The position numbers and the translations under genes are program-made. Shown here in pieces: positions 6,720 through 15,994 of a stretch of DNA of 35,821 nt. The stretch's first letter is position 1, and each line of letters opens with the position of its first letter. This DNA comes from Rhodothermus sp. (GTDB taxonomy: Bacteria > Bacteroidota > Rhodothermia > Rhodothermales > Rhodothermaceae): positions 1-35,821 of the forward strand of contig JALSJJ010000002.1 of the NCBI GenBank assembly GCA_026989375.1. The letters are read 5' to 3'. Under the pieces are notes generated by a model, which did not search any database, was not told the DNA's origin, and saw nothing but the letters and a program-made list of their open reading frames with translations.

Positions 6720-8129
6720 TCAATCGCCCAGAAGCAGTTTGGCCAGACCACCGGCGGCCTCTTCTCGCAGGTGCTGAATGATCCGCCGGGCGGCTTTCAG
6801 CCCGGTGTGAAGGGCATCGACAACGGAAATGCCTTCCAGGTAATTTCCAGCCAAAAACAGGCCCGGCCGGCTCATCTCCACATCCCGGGCGCAGGCGATT
6901 ACTGCGTCATAGCCAAGCTGGTACTGTGGAATGGAACGCTCCCAGCGCCAGACGTGCCGGAAGACCGGAGGGGGCGTAATGCCCAGCAACCGACGCAGAT
7001 CCTGTAGCACCAGCGCCTCCAGTTGTTCATCGGGTAGCAGGGCCAGTTCAGGGTGCCGCATGCCTCCGACAAAGGTGGTGAGCAGCACATGGCCCTCAGG
7101 CGCTCGATCAGGGAAAAGCGACGAAGAGAACAGGGTCCCGAGAATCTGAAACTCCCGTTCTACGGCCGGTACCAGCAGGCCAAAGCCGTCCAGCGGATGA
7201 GCCACCTGCTCGCGTCGAAAGCCCAGCGCTACCAGCGCGATAGGCGGGTGCGCGACGGTTTCAAGGGGATGGCGCTCCAGAGGAGGCAGAATGCGAATCT
7301 TTGCCATTCGATGAAGTGAGGTGGCACAGAGAATGATGTCAAAAAAGCGGGTGGAGACGCGACCGTTTGCCCGAAAGCTAAGCGTCCAGGGATTTTTTTC
7401 GTCCCAGCGAACGGCCAGCACTTCGGCCTTTCGGAGGATTGCGTGAGAAGGCAGATGTTCAGCCAGCGCGCGCGGGAGCATATGCAGGCCTTCAATGAAC
7501 GAAAACATCGGACGGTGCGGGGCCGGGTGATGACGTTGCTTCATACGGTCGCGGATCAGGCCCCAGAAAAGCGAGCCGTATTCCTGTTCCAGCTCAAACA
7601 GCTTGGGAAAAGCATGGCGTATGGAGAGCCGTTCAGGATCGCCCGCAAAAATGCCGGCCACGAAAGGTTCCACCAGATAGTCGAATACCTCAAGCCCCAG
7701 CCGACGACGAGCAAATCGGGCTACCGACTCTTCGGTGCCCCGGTGGGATCGCACAATAAACGGTTCGGCCAGCAGTCGAAGGCGTGCCCGGGGCGACAGT
7801 AATGGGGTGCGCAACAGCTCACGGGGAGAGCGGGGCAGGGGAATCGGTTGGCCGCCACGTACCACAAAGCGCTTCGAGGCTACCGGATGGGCCGGGATGC
7901 AGGCGTCTTCCAGATCGACCCGGCGCAGCAATTCTTCGAGATCAGCCGAGGTACGCTGAAGCGTTTGCGGGCCGTGCTCCACCAGAAAGCCGTCGATTCG
8001 CTCCGATTGGATGAAGCCTCCAATACGATCAGATGCTTCGAAAACAGTAACTTCCAGGCCGCGCCGATGCAATTCATAAGCGGCCGCCAGACCAGCAATG
8101 CCGGCCCCGATGATTCCCACAGAAGCCAT
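6720..8129 (-). CDS. hemG: protoporphyrinogen oxidase
   Basis: This 469-residue FAD enzyme of the HemG/HemY (PPOX) type oxidises protoporphyrinogen IX (or coproporphyrinogen III in related enzymes) in late heme synthesis. The N-terminus MASVGIIGAGIAGLAAAYEL is the FAD dinucleotide-binding fold, with the acidic VFEASDRIGG that follows in this family. The C-terminal FLAGNYLEGISVVDALHTGLKAA is the usual second FAD contact. Length is typical. It is monocistronic by position: the upstream gene is divergent and metB downstream has its own promoter. Whether it uses coproporphyrinogen III cannot be read from the sequence. Both this gene and the neighbouring siroheme genes draw on the tetrapyrrole pathway. 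Confidence 0.92.
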   Translation of the reverse strand: MASVGIIGAGIAGLAAAYELHRRGLEVTVFEASDRIGGFIQSERIDGFLVEHGPQTLQRTSADLEELLRRVDLEDACIPAHPVASKRFVVRGGQPIPLPRSPRELLRTPLLSPRARLRLLAEPFIVRSHRGTEESVARFARRRLGLEVFDYLVEPFVAGIFAGDPERLSIRHAFPKLFELEQEYGSLFWGLIRDRMKQRHHPAPHRPMFSFIEGLHMLPRALAEHLPSHAILRKAEVLAVRWDEKNPWTLSFRANGRVSTRFFDIILCATSLHRMAKIRILPPLERHPLETVAHPPIALVALGFRREQVAHPLDGFGLLVPAVEREFQILGTLFSSSLFPDRAPEGHVLLTTFVGGMRHPELALLPDEQLEALVLQDLRRLLGITPPPVFRHVWRWERSIPQYQLGYDAVIACARDVEMSRPGLFLAGNYLEGISVVDALHTGLKAARRIIQHLREEAAGGLAKLLLGD

Positions 8130-8242
8130 AAATGCAGGCTTGCTTTTTTGTCGGTAGGCGCTTTTCTTCCGAAAAATTCAGCAGGCTAACGAAAAAGCCG
8201 GCTGGAAAGTCGCACAATCCGGGAAGAAAAATACAATCGGCT

Positions 8243-8716
8243 ATGCTGTTTCTGAAAAACGTCTTTGTGCTGTTACATATTCTGACAGCGGCTGCTTGGT
8301 TTGGGCTGGGCCTTCGGCTGGCAGCGCAGGCACGTCGCGCGTTGACGCTGGAGCCGAAGGCGGCACAGGCGCTCCTCGAAGAGGGAGCAGCCTCGGTGCG
8401 TCAGATGGGCGTGTTTCTGGTGGCTACGTTGCTTTTTGGGCTGGGAGCGCTGTTCGCCGGTGGGGGGTTCGGAGTCTACGGCGCGCCCTACCACACGAGT
8501 CTGCTGTTGCTGCTCGTGCTGATCGGACTGCAATGGGGCATGCTGCGTCCGGCCTGGCGCAGTCTGCAGCAGGCGCTTGGTAGTCATGCATCCGATGTGC
8601 CACAGGCTGAACGCTCCCGCAAGCGCGTCGCCCTGGTAACCGGTCTGGGACACCTGCTCTGGGTGATCATTCTTGTGCTGATGTACTGGAACACGCTGGT
8701 TGCCACCATGGGATAG
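8243..8716 (+). CDS. small four-helix membrane protein, unknown function
   Basis: The ORF track starts at 8132, but the ATG at 8243 gives a natural membrane-protein N-terminus (MLFLKNVFVLLHILTAAAWFG), so I use 157 residues. Four hydrophobic segments are visible at about 5-25, 53-75, 83-102 and 132-153. A charged loop (about 103-130, with many R, S and K) separates the third and fourth. The first helix has an HILTAAAWFG motif reminiscent of CopD/DUF2269-like or HemJ-like membrane proteins, but the similarity is too short to assign. It is divergent from protoporphyrinogen oxidase, so a tetrapyrrole or heme link is possible but unproven. Confidence 0.75.
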   Translation: MLFLKNVFVLLHILTAAAWFGLGLRLAAQARRALTLEPKAAQALLEEGAASVRQMGVFLVATLLFGLGALFAGGGFGVYGAPYHTSLLLLLVLIGLQWGMLRPAWRSLQQALGSHASDVPQAERSRKRVALVTGLGHLLWVIILVLMYWNTLVATMG

Positions 8717-8739
8717 GCCTCGGAACCGGCTCCATTGCC

Positions 8740-8778
8740 GTCCCGTTTTGTCCCTAAAACAAAAGCAAAAAACGGGAC
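8740..8778 (+). promoter_or_regulatory. RNA hairpin covering the CsbD-like gene's ribosome-binding region
   Basis: GTCCCGTTTT (8740-8749) is the exact inverted repeat of AAAACGGGAC (8769-8778), with a 19-base loop that can itself pair (TTTTGT with ACAAAA). The 3' arm ends 3 bases before the ATG at 8782, so the folded RNA would block ribosome loading. No U-tract follows, so it is not a terminator for the upstream gene. Confidence 0.55.
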
Positions 8779-8781
8779 ATC

Positions 8782-8973
8782 ATGGCTACCAGGCAAATGG
8801 AAGAAAGCTGGGAACGAACCAAGAGGCAGATTCGAACCATCTGGGGGGATGTGCTTAGCGATCAGGAGCTCCAGAAAGCGCGTGGCGACCTGCACGCCAT
8901 GGTTGCGCTTATTCGGGAGAAAACCGGCGAGTCGCGCGAGGAGATTCTCCAGAAGATGGAAGCCATCCTGTAA
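8782..8973 (+). CDS. CsbD-like stress protein
   Basis: This 63-residue hydrophilic protein follows the CsbD pattern: ESWERTKRQIRTIWGDVLSD corresponds to the family's GxWxQxKGKxKEKWGxLTDD opening, and an acidic/basic helix ending EKTGESREEI corresponds to the family's YGxSKEEAE. CsbD proteins are small general-stress proteins without a known biochemical activity. The gene is single, between a small membrane protein and a carboxylase subunit, and is preceded by a hairpin that covers its start. No membrane segment or signal is present. The match is by pattern over about 50 residues, so moderately sure. Confidence 0.7.
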   Translation: MATRQMEESWERTKRQIRTIWGDVLSDQELQKARGDLHAMVALIREKTGESREEILQKMEAIL

Positions 8974-9054
8974 GGTCGGGGTGCCGTTTCGTATAGTGGT
9001 GCTACTTCCTATCTTACTCACCTCTTAGCCTCAGCCTGGAAGCGCTTTTGAACA

Positions 9055-10737
9055 ATGGAGAAGAGCAGTACGCAGATAGTTAGTGGACTCGGATCACCCC
9101 TGGCTACAGATAAGCCCACGGTACAGCACTGGATTGCGCAGCACCAGGCGTTGCTTGAAACGTTGCAACGCCAGGCTGAGCAGATTCGGCTGGGGGGTGG
9201 ACCCAAACGCATCGAACGGGAACATCAACGCGGTAAGCTCACCGCGCGCGAGCGGATTGCTCGCCTGCTGGACGACCCTAACGACTTCTGGGAGCTGGGC
9301 CTCTGGGCCGGCTACGGCATGTACGAAGAGGAAGGAGGCTGCCCGGCCGGCGGTACCGTCATGGGGCTCGGGCACGTCAGCGGCCAGCTATGCATCATTG
9401 TGGCCAACGATGCCACTGTGAAGGCCGGCGCCTGGTTTCCCATCACGGTTAAAAAGAACCTGCGCGCTCAGGAAATTGCTCTGCAGAACCGCATCCCGAT
9501 TATCTACCTGGTCGATTCAGCCGGCGTTTACCTGCCCATGCAGGATGAGATCTTTCCGGATCGAGACCACTTTGGCCGTATCTTCTTTAACAACGCACGG
9601 CTATCGAGCCTGGGCGTGCCGCAGATCGCTGCCATTATGGGAAGTTGCGTGGCGGGTGGTGCTTACCTACCTATCATGAGCGACGAAGCGCTGATCGTGC
9701 AGGGAACGGGCTCCGTGTTCCTGGCCGGACCTTACCTGGTGCGGGCAGCTATCGGCGAGATCGTAGATGCCGAAACACTGGGGGGCGCCACCACGCATAC
9801 CGAGATCTCAGGCGTGACGGACTACAAGATGCCTGACGACGAAACGTGCCTGGAGACTATCCGGCGTCTGATGTCGCATCTGGGGCCCCGCCCACGCGCC
9901 GGCTTTCCCCGCAGCACGCCACGGCCCCCGGCCTTCCCTCCCGAAGAGATTTACGGACTGGTGCCGCCCGATCTGCAGCAACCCTACGATATGCGCGAGG
10001 TGATTGCCCGGCTTATCGATGCAGACTCCTGGACAGAGTACAAAGCCGGCTATGGCCAGACCATCATCACAGGCTATGCCCGCATCGATGGCTGGAGTGT
10101 AGGGATCGTCGCCAACCAGCGCCTGGTTGTCCGCAGTCGCCAGGGCGAAATGCAGGTGGGCGGGGTCATCTACTCCGATTCGGCCGACAAGGCCGCTCGC
10201 TTCATCATGAATTGCAATCAGAAACGCATTCCTATTGTGTTTTTGCAAGATGTAACGGGTTTCATGGTGGGGAAGCGGGCCGAGCATGGTGGCATTATTA
10301 AGGATGGCGCCAAACTGGTCAACGTGGTGGCCAACTCAGTCGTCCCCAAGTTCACGGTAGTTGTGGGGCACTCGTTTGGGGCGGGTAACTACGCGATGTG
10401 TGGCCGCGCCTACGAGCCACGTCTGATGCTGGCCTGGCCGACCGCCCGGATTGCCGTTATGGGCGGCAAGCAAGCGGCGCAGACGCTCCTGCAAGTGCAA
10501 CTTGGCAAACTCGAGCGTCAGGGCAAAACCATTGCAGAGGACGAAAAGCAACGCTTGCTGGAAGAAATCGAATCGCGCTATGAAGCGCAGACCTCTGCCT
10601 ATTATGCAGCCGCACGGCTCTGGGTGGACGCGATTATCGATCCAGCCGAAACGCGACGCTGGATTAGCCTGGGCATCGAAATGGCGGATCACAACCCCGA
10701 CCTTCCGCCGTTTAATCCCGGCGTTCTGCAGGTCTAA
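9055..10737 (+). CDS. acyl-CoA carboxylase carboxyltransferase (methylcrotonyl-CoA carboxylase beta-like)
   Basis: This 560-residue biotin-dependent carboxyltransferase moves CO2 from carboxybiotin to an acyl-CoA. The N-half holds KLTARERIARLLD and GSCVAGGAYLPIMSDEA. The C-half holds VGHSFGAGNYAMCGRAYEPRL and PTARIAVMGGKQAA. The GAGNYAMCGRAYEP motif is characteristic of methylcrotonyl-CoA carboxylase beta subunits, and propionyl- or geranyl-CoA carboxylase betas are the alternatives. Length fits. No biotin carboxylase/BCCP alpha subunit, isovaleryl-CoA dehydrogenase or enoyl hydratase lies next to it, so it is a lone subunit here and must find its partner elsewhere. The ATG at 9055 has no clear Shine-Dalgarno sequence. 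Confidence 0.88.
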   Translation: MEKSSTQIVSGLGSPLATDKPTVQHWIAQHQALLETLQRQAEQIRLGGGPKRIEREHQRGKLTARERIARLLDDPNDFWELGLWAGYGMYEEEGGCPAGGTVMGLGHVSGQLCIIVANDATVKAGAWFPITVKKNLRAQEIALQNRIPIIYLVDSAGVYLPMQDEIFPDRDHFGRIFFNNARLSSLGVPQIAAIMGSCVAGGAYLPIMSDEALIVQGTGSVFLAGPYLVRAAIGEIVDAETLGGATTHTEISGVTDYKMPDDETCLETIRRLMSHLGPRPRAGFPRSTPRPPAFPPEEIYGLVPPDLQQPYDMREVIARLIDADSWTEYKAGYGQTIITGYARIDGWSVGIVANQRLVVRSRQGEMQVGGVIYSDSADKAARFIMNCNQKRIPIVFLQDVTGFMVGKRAEHGGIIKDGAKLVNVVANSVVPKFTVVVGHSFGAGNYAMCGRAYEPRLMLAWPTARIAVMGGKQAAQTLLQVQLGKLERQGKTIAEDEKQRLLEEIESRYEAQTSAYYAAARLWVDAIIDPAETRRWISLGIEMADHNPDLPPFNPGVLQV

Positions 10738-10746
10738 GCAGGCGAC

Positions 10747-10775
10747 TTGCCGGAAGGAGTAGTACGTCTTATATT
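10747..10775 (+). promoter_or_regulatory. promoter of the bTHX gene
   Basis: TTGCCG (10747-10752) and TATATT (10770-10775) are separated by exactly 17 bases. The predicted start would give a leader of about 40 bases before the ATG at 10822. This is the best sigma-A-like match in the window. Confidence 0.65.
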
Positions 10776-10821
10776 GCGACGCTTCTTGATTGGTAAGTAG
10801 GTAAACAAGGATCACAGACAC

Positions 10822-10941
10822 ATGGGGAAAGGAGATCGGCGTACGCGGCGCGGTAAGATCTGGCGTGGTACTTACGGTAAGTATCGACCCAAAAAGAAGA
10901 AAAAGAAGTCGCAGCAAGAAGCAACCGCAGCCGCCAAGTAA
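10822..10941 (+). CDS. 30S ribosomal protein bTHX
   Basis: This 39-residue gene is too short for the ORF track. It opens [21 protein letters not shown], which is the characteristic N-terminus of the small basic ribosomal protein THX found on top of the 30S head in Thermus and widespread in Bacteroidota. A run of six lysines and an alanine-rich tail follow. The protein fills a cavity between helices of 16S rRNA and stabilises the subunit, which suits a thermophile. It has its own promoter upstream and a strong terminator 21 bases after its stop, so it is a single-gene unit. Recognition is firm. Confidence 0.93.
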   Translation: MGKGDRRTRRGKIWRGTYGKYRPKKKKKKSQQEATAAAK

Positions 10942-10962
10942 CATAGCCACGGCCATTTTTGC

Positions 10963-11009
10963 AAAAAAGCGTCTTTGCTCGTTATGACGAGCCAAGGCGC
11001 TTTTTTTTT
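10963..11009. terminator. bidirectional intrinsic terminator between bTHX and ppc
   Basis: AAAAAAGCG...GCTCGT (10963-10982) pairs with ACGAGC...CGCTTTTTT (from 10987), giving a stem of about 17 pairs with small mismatches. It is flanked by A and T runs, so it ends in a U-tract in both directions. It sits between convergent bTHX (+) and ppc (-). Confidence 0.9.
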
Positions 11010-11013
11010 CGGG

Positions 11014-13830
11014 TTAACCTGTGCTCTGCATGGCCGCTGCAATTCCGTTGATGCTCAGAAACAGGGCCTGCCGGAGGGACTCTCGATTGGCCTCCGGTGT
11101 CTGGCGATAGCGCTGCATCAACTCGACCTGCACCAGGTTCAGCACGTCGGTGTATGGATTGCGGAGCTGGACCGATTTCCGAATAACCGGATCGTGATCA
11201 AGCAATTCTTCCTGGTCGGTAATGCGGAGGATGGCGGCGCGGGCCCGCTGAAAGTCTTCTTCGATCATTCGATGAAATGCGGTCGGGCCATTTCCCAGCA
11301 GTCGGTCGTAGTAGGTGGCTATTTCCAGGCGGGCACGCACCATTTCACGCTGTGCATTCTGGAGTACCGTGCGGAAGAAAGGCCAGGATTGATACCAGGT
11401 GCGCAATAGCTGCAGATACTCAGGGGATTCCTGGAGCAGCTCATCAAGCGCCTGCCCGATGCCGAACCAGCCCGGAATCAGATAGCGCACCTGGGTCCAG
11501 GCAAAGACCCAGGGGATGGCCCGCAGGCTTTCAAAGTCGACTTCACGGGCACTGCGGCGTGAGACCGGCCGAGAGGCAATGGGCAGGCGGCTGATCTGTT
11601 CGATGGGCGTTATGCGCGTGTACCAGCTCCAGAAGTCAGGCGCGTCGATCAGCCGTCGGTAGGCTTTCATGGAGCGCCGGGCCAGTTCGTCCATGAGGCG
11701 ATCGCGTGTGGCCCGATCAGTGCCGTCTGGGCCGGAGGCGGCCGGCAGGCCAACCACCCGGAGCATGGCGTTAACGATCTGTTCCAGGTGGCGATGTGCG
11801 ATTTCGGGCAGGGCATAGCGGAACGAGATCACCTCGCCCTGTTCCGTGAAGCGAATACGGCCGTTATGGACCATCAGCGGCATAGCCAAGATAGCCTGAT
11901 TGGCGCGGCCACCACCACGGCCAACAGTACCGCCGCGCCCGTGAAACAGGCGAAAGTCAATGTGGTGTCGGCGGCACACCTCGGCCAGTTGTTCCTGCGC
12001 CCGGTGCAACGCCCAGTTGGCCATCCAGTAGCCACCATCTTTGGTACTGTCGGAATAGCCCAGCATGATTTCTTGGAAGCTGCCACGGGCAGCCACCTGC
12101 ATTCGGTAGATGGGATGGCTCAGGATGGCTTCCATGCGGCTGGCGGCAGCTTCCAAATCTTCGATGGTCTCGAAAAGCGGCACAAAGTCAATGGGGCAGC
12201 GCACGCGGTCTGGTTTGCCGGTCCGGGCATCCCGCTCGTAATGCCAGAGTCCTACCTCCTTGGCCAGCAGCATGGGTTCGAGCAGATCACTGACGGTGTG
12301 CGTCATGCTCACGATATAGCTGCCCACGCTGCGAGGGTCGAGCTGTACCAGGTCGCGAATGACCGCGAAGGTGTCCAGCACCTGGCGGGTGGTCTCCGAC
12401 ACGCGGGCGCCTGGCGGCAGCAGGGGCCGGGGATTGCTCAGCTCGTCGGTCAGCAGTTCCTGACGGCGCGATTCCGGAAGGGCCCGATAATCATTTTCGA
12501 CACCGGCCAGCCGTAGCAGTTCGGCGACCGCTTCTTCATGGACGCTACTGTGCTGGCGTACATCAAGCGTAACCAGATGAAAGCCAAATGTCTGGGCCAG
12601 CACCAGCAGGCGCGTAAGCTGGTCATGCCAGGCAATCCGTTCCAGCCCGCAGGCTTCCAGACAACGCTGCAGCAGCCGAAGGTCTTCCACAAAGGCATCC
12701 GCATTGTAGGCGGGTGTGGGTCGTGTAGGGGCGTCCAGCGCCTGCAGCAGGGCGTGCAGCCGTCCCATGATATAGGAGATCTTGAGCCGGAACGACTCGT
12801 GCCGGAATTGTCGCAGCACGTGTGGTGGTAGCGTTACTTCCCGGGCATCGCGAACCAGCGAACGACGCAGCTCCTCCGGTGGCGGCACATAACGGTCCGA
12901 CAGGCTCAGTCGCCGGCGGAGCTGACGTAGCTCTTCCATGTAGCGCTGGAGTACCAGCCGTCGCTGGGTCAGGGCCGTCCAGCGCGTAATTTCCGGAGTG
13001 ACGTACGGGTTGCCATCGCGATCACTGCCGATCCAGGAACGATAGCGCAGAAACGGCCGGAACTCTACCTCTGCACTGTAATGTCGGCGAAGTGCCCGGC
13101 GCACGTCTTCATAAATGCGAGGGACAGCCTCCCAGAGGGTGCTCTGAATGAAATACAGGCCCTGTTCTACTTCATCGCGAACGGTGGGCCGCTCTTCGCG
13201 CACCTCGGCCGTGCCCAGCAGCAGGGCGATCTGATTGTGCAGGTCTTCGAGCAGAGCTTCCTGTTCTTCGGGGGTAAGCTGACAGCGACGCTGTCGGGCA
13301 AGAAGCTGTGCTATGTGCTGCTGTTTATACAGGATGCTACGCCGGCGGGCTTCGGTCGGATGGGCCGTCAGCGTTGGCTGAATGTCCAGCCGCTCCAGTA
13401 GCGCCCGCACCTCGTCCAGCGTGCGTCCCTGTTGCTTTAGGGCCAGAATGGCTTCGTCGATCGATTCCGGGCGTGGACGCTCGGGGGCACACTGACGTGC
13501 CCGTTCCCGGTTGATGCGGATGATTTCCTGTTGCTCGGCCTGATTGACCAGGTGGAAAAAGGCGGTGTAGGCACGCAATAGCCACTGCAGCTCATCGTAA
13601 GTGGCGCTGTGGATTCGTGCGTAGGCCTGATCCCGGAGCTCCGGACGGTTTTCGAGCGCTGCCTGCTTGCACAGACGGCGCAACGTTTCGACCAGCTCCA
13701 GCATCTCTGCCCCGGCCATTTCTCGAATGACCTGGCCCAGCAGCCCGCCAAGCAGGTTCACGTGTTCGCTGAGTGGCCGGGAGATACCGGTGCCTTCGAC
13801 TTCGATTTGCAGGGAAGCAAGTCGGCTCAT
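11014..13830 (-). CDS. ppc: phosphoenolpyruvate carboxylase
   Basis: This 938-residue enzyme carboxylates phosphoenolpyruvate with bicarbonate to oxaloacetate. The catalytic motifs are present: [11 protein letters not shown] (catalytic histidine, about residue 157), [16 protein letters not shown] (about 590) and [13 protein letters not shown] (about 635). The C-terminus ends MQSTG, close to the QNTG that closes the active and regulatory sites in the family. Length is standard for bacterial enzymes. Its start overlaps the dapD stop by an ATGA junction on the minus strand, so it is the last gene of the lysine operon. The placement makes biochemical sense because oxaloacetate is the carbon source of the aspartate that feeds lysC. 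A strong terminator follows. Confidence 0.97.
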   Translation of the reverse strand: MSRLASLQIEVEGTGISRPLSEHVNLLGGLLGQVIREMAGAEMLELVETLRRLCKQAALENRPELRDQAYARIHSATYDELQWLLRAYTAFFHLVNQAEQQEIIRINRERARQCAPERPRPESIDEAILALKQQGRTLDEVRALLERLDIQPTLTAHPTEARRRSILYKQQHIAQLLARQRRCQLTPEEQEALLEDLHNQIALLLGTAEVREERPTVRDEVEQGLYFIQSTLWEAVPRIYEDVRRALRRHYSAEVEFRPFLRYRSWIGSDRDGNPYVTPEITRWTALTQRRLVLQRYMEELRQLRRRLSLSDRYVPPPEELRRSLVRDAREVTLPPHVLRQFRHESFRLKISYIMGRLHALLQALDAPTRPTPAYNADAFVEDLRLLQRCLEACGLERIAWHDQLTRLLVLAQTFGFHLVTLDVRQHSSVHEEAVAELLRLAGVENDYRALPESRRQELLTDELSNPRPLLPPGARVSETTRQVLDTFAVIRDLVQLDPRSVGSYIVSMTHTVSDLLEPMLLAKEVGLWHYERDARTGKPDRVRCPIDFVPLFETIEDLEAAASRMEAILSHPIYRMQVAARGSFQEIMLGYSDSTKDGGYWMANWALHRAQEQLAEVCRRHHIDFRLFHGRGGTVGRGGGRANQAILAMPLMVHNGRIRFTEQGEVISFRYALPEIAHRHLEQIVNAMLRVVGLPAASGPDGTDRATRDRLMDELARRSMKAYRRLIDAPDFWSWYTRITPIEQISRLPIASRPVSRRSAREVDFESLRAIPWVFAWTQVRYLIPGWFGIGQALDELLQESPEYLQLLRTWYQSWPFFRTVLQNAQREMVRARLEIATYYDRLLGNGPTAFHRMIEEDFQRARAAILRITDQEELLDHDPVIRKSVQLRNPYTDVLNLVQVELMQRYRQTPEANRESLRQALFLSINGIAAAMQSTG

Positions 13831-14699
13831 CGCAGGCTCTCTTCTAAAGCAGTCGCAGCATTGGTGCGCGTGTCGCGATACTTGACGATCACCGGTGTGT
13901 AGAGGGAAAGGCCATGCACCTTTCCGAAAAGTGACTGTACAGCCCGCGCACCGGGCACAACGACGGCGTACGGAGGCACTTCCAGCGGCTGGCCAGGAGC
14001 TGGCGTCAGCACCCGTTCATGTACCAGATCGTAGAGCTTGGTCGAGCCGGTCAGAATCACCCCGGGCGCCAGCACCGCTCCCTTCCGAACCAGGCAGCCT
14101 TCGTAGATGCCACAACCGCCGCCTACAAACACGTCGTCTTCAATAATGACGGGACGGGCACCTACCGGCTCAAGCACACCGCCAATCTGAGCGGCTGCCG
14201 ACAGATGCACGCGCTTGCCGATCTGCGCGCAGCTTCCGACCAGCGCATGCGAGTCGATCATCGTTCCTTCGTCGACATAAGCCCCGACGTTCACATACAT
14301 GGGAGGCATGCAGACCACGCCTGGTGCCAGGTACGCGCCTGTGCGAATCGATGAACCGCCGGGCACGAGGCGGACCCGGTCGGCCAGCGTGAGCGGCTTG
14401 AGCGGATAGGTGTCTTTGTCAAAAAAGGAAAACTGCTCCGTAGAGTAATCAACCAGCCGGCCGATCCGAAAGCCCAGGAGAATACCCTGCTTGACCCAGG
14501 CATGGGTGATCCATTGTCCTTCCTCGGTGGGGGTGGCTGCCCGGATCGTGCCCTGGTTCAGGCCTTCGAGCAGGGCTTCGAACGCCTCGCGGGCGGCGCG
14601 TTCATCTAACGCTTCCGCTGGCTGCGCTGCCAGTGCTTCGATGCGCTGGCGCAGAGCAGTATGGGTATCGGTGAGCATAGGATCGCTTTGTTTGGTCAT
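13827..14699 (-). CDS. dapD: tetrahydrodipicolinate N-succinyltransferase
   Basis: This protein of about 290 residues transfers succinyl from succinyl-CoA to tetrahydrodipicolinate in the succinylase branch of lysine/diaminopimelate synthesis. It has an N-terminal helical domain, then a left-handed beta helix with hexapeptides ([57 protein letters not shown]) that are diagnostic of DapD. The track's 311-residue form begins with a C/W-rich stretch unlike the family; MTKQSD at 14699 or MLTDTH at 14678 are better starts. It lies 395 bases downstream of dapA on the same strand and is translationally coupled to ppc. Trimeric and cytoplasmic by family knowledge. Confidence 0.94.
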   Translation of the reverse strand: MTKQSDPMLTDTHTALRQRIEALAAQPAEALDERAAREAFEALLEGLNQGTIRAATPTEEGQWITHAWVKQGILLGFRIGRLVDYSTEQFSFFDKDTYPLKPLTLADRVRLVPGGSSIRTGAYLAPGVVCMPPMYVNVGAYVDEGTMIDSHALVGSCAQIGKRVHLSAAAQIGGVLEPVGARPVIIEDDVFVGGGCGIYEGCLVRKGAVLAPGVILTGSTKLYDLVHERVLTPAPGQPLEVPPYAVVVPGARAVQSLFGKVHGLSLYTPVIVKYRDTRTNAATALEESLR

Positions 14700-15093
14700 T
14701 ACAGTATCAGCAGCCTGTTGGCAACCAACGCAGGTGCACAGCCAAAAGGCGCGCTTGGACAATCGGGGGCCTCAGGCGCCTCGACAGTAATTGGGATAGC
14801 TCTCTGTGGACAGCGTTAAGGCCGGTTGTACGGATCTCCGTGCGTTGGACTGTGGCTGTTTTGTATGATGAACCGGTCCGTTCATGCGTGCCATCGCGTG
14901 CGGCAATTAGCAGCCCAACGGTCCAAATGAAGGCGCCATTTGAGCGTCCGAGCCGCTCCATGTGGCTCATCTCTCAGTGCTGCCCTATAAGGGGAAGAAC
15001 ATCCTCTACAGCCTCCTTGAGTCGTAGACTATCCACTCCCTGATCATGCTGCTGATCAGGCGGACGCTGCACTGCTGGATTCACAAAAGCCTA
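14700..15093 (-). other. long untranslated interval inside the lysine operon
   Basis: This 394-base gap between dapA and dapD holds no convincing gene. The 87-codon minus-strand frame at 14707-14970 has atypical codon use and no recognisable motif. I looked for a lysine riboswitch and did not find its conserved blocks. Two structures stand out: a perfect 8 bp inverted repeat at 15039-15060, and a small hairpin (CCTG.TTGG / CCAA..CAGG at about 14713-14733) just before dapD. Confidence 0.5.
15039..15060. repeat. perfect inverted repeat downstream of dapA
   Basis: CCTGATCA (15039-15046), a 6-base loop TGCTGC, and TGATCAGG (15053-15060) form a perfect palindrome about 35 bases after the dapA stop. 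There is no U-tract on the minus strand. It could be a 3' stabilising or processing hairpin, or a protein-binding site. Confidence 0.6.
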
Positions 15094-15990
15094 TCAGGCC
15101 GTTGCCAGGAAGGTCTCGAAGGCTTCGAGCACGCGGCGGCGTGTGGTCTCGTCGAGCGGCACAAGCGGTAGCCGCACTACGTCTTCGATCAGGCCCATGG
15201 CATGCAATACGGCCTTGATCGGGATCGGGTTGGTGGCAAAGAAGCAGGCCCGCATGGCAGACAGGAGTTCGAAGTGTAGCTTGCGTGCCTGCGCGAAGTC
15301 GCCGGCCAATCCCGCCCGGACCAGCGCCGTAAAACGTTCAGGTAGCGCGTTGGCCACCACCGAGATTACCCCGTCGGCGCCCAGCGCCAGCAGGGGCAGC
15401 GTGATTTCGTCGTCGCCTGCGTAGACGGCCAACCTGGGTGGCCGGTGAGCCAGGATGTCGGTGATCTGAGCCAGGTTGCCCGAAGCTTCCTTGATGCCCA
15501 CGACGGTTGGAATCTCTTCGGCCAGGCGCAGGACGGTTTCGGCCGTCATGTTGAAGCCGGTGCGGCCGGGCACGTTGTAGAGGATCAGAGGGGTGTCCAC
15601 CGCTTCTGCGATGGCGGCTACGTGGGCGCGAAAGCCTTCCTGGGGCGGTTTGTTGTAGTAGGGGCCAACGATCAGCAGCCCGTCGGCTCCGGCCTGCGCG
15701 GCTTCGCGAGAAAAGACCAGGCTTTCGCTCGTCGAATTATTACCGGTGCCCACAATGACGGGCACGCGTCCGTTCACGTGTTCCAGCGTCAGTTCTACGA
15801 TGCGACGTCGTTCTTGGGGCCAGATTGTGGCGTTTTCGCCGGTGGTGCCGAGCACGACCAGCGCGTCGACGCCGCCTTCGAGCTGGCGGTCGATCAACCG
15901 ACGCAACGCCGGCTCGTCCACCTTACCGTCGCGCGTGAAGGGAGTGACCAGGGCAGGGGCCGTTCCGCGAAATACAGGTTGTGCAGCCAT
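15094..15990 (-). CDS. dapA: 4-hydroxy-tetrahydrodipicolinate synthase
   Basis: This 298-residue TIM-barrel aldolase condenses pyruvate with aspartate semialdehyde, the first committed step to lysine and diaminopimelate. The motifs are clear: VLGTTGENATIW (GTTGE loop), ILYNVPGRTGFNM with the catalytic tyrosine, and VVGIKEASGN with the Schiff-base lysine (about residue 167). The length is typical. It starts 4 bases after dapB in the same operon. Whether it is inhibited by lysine cannot be told reliably from this sequence alone. Confidence 0.96.
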   Translation of the reverse strand: MAAQPVFRGTAPALVTPFTRDGKVDEPALRRLIDRQLEGGVDALVVLGTTGENATIWPQERRRIVELTLEHVNGRVPVIVGTGNNSTSESLVFSREAAQAGADGLLIVGPYYNKPPQEGFRAHVAAIAEAVDTPLILYNVPGRTGFNMTAETVLRLAEEIPTVVGIKEASGNLAQITDILAHRPPRLAVYAGDDEITLPLLALGADGVISVVANALPERFTALVRAGLAGDFAQARKLHFELLSAMRACFFATNPIPIKAVLHAMGLIEDVVRLPLVPLDETTRRRVLEAFETFLATA

Positions 15991-15994
15991 GGAA

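Noticed and set aside
14707-14970. 87-codon minus-strand ORF between dapA and dapD
   Set aside because: Codon use is unlike neighbours, there is no ribosome site or motif, and it would almost overlap dapD; treated as chance.
14700-15093. Lysine riboswitch before dapD
   Set aside because: The GGAAAGG-like and other L-box core elements were not found on the minus strand.
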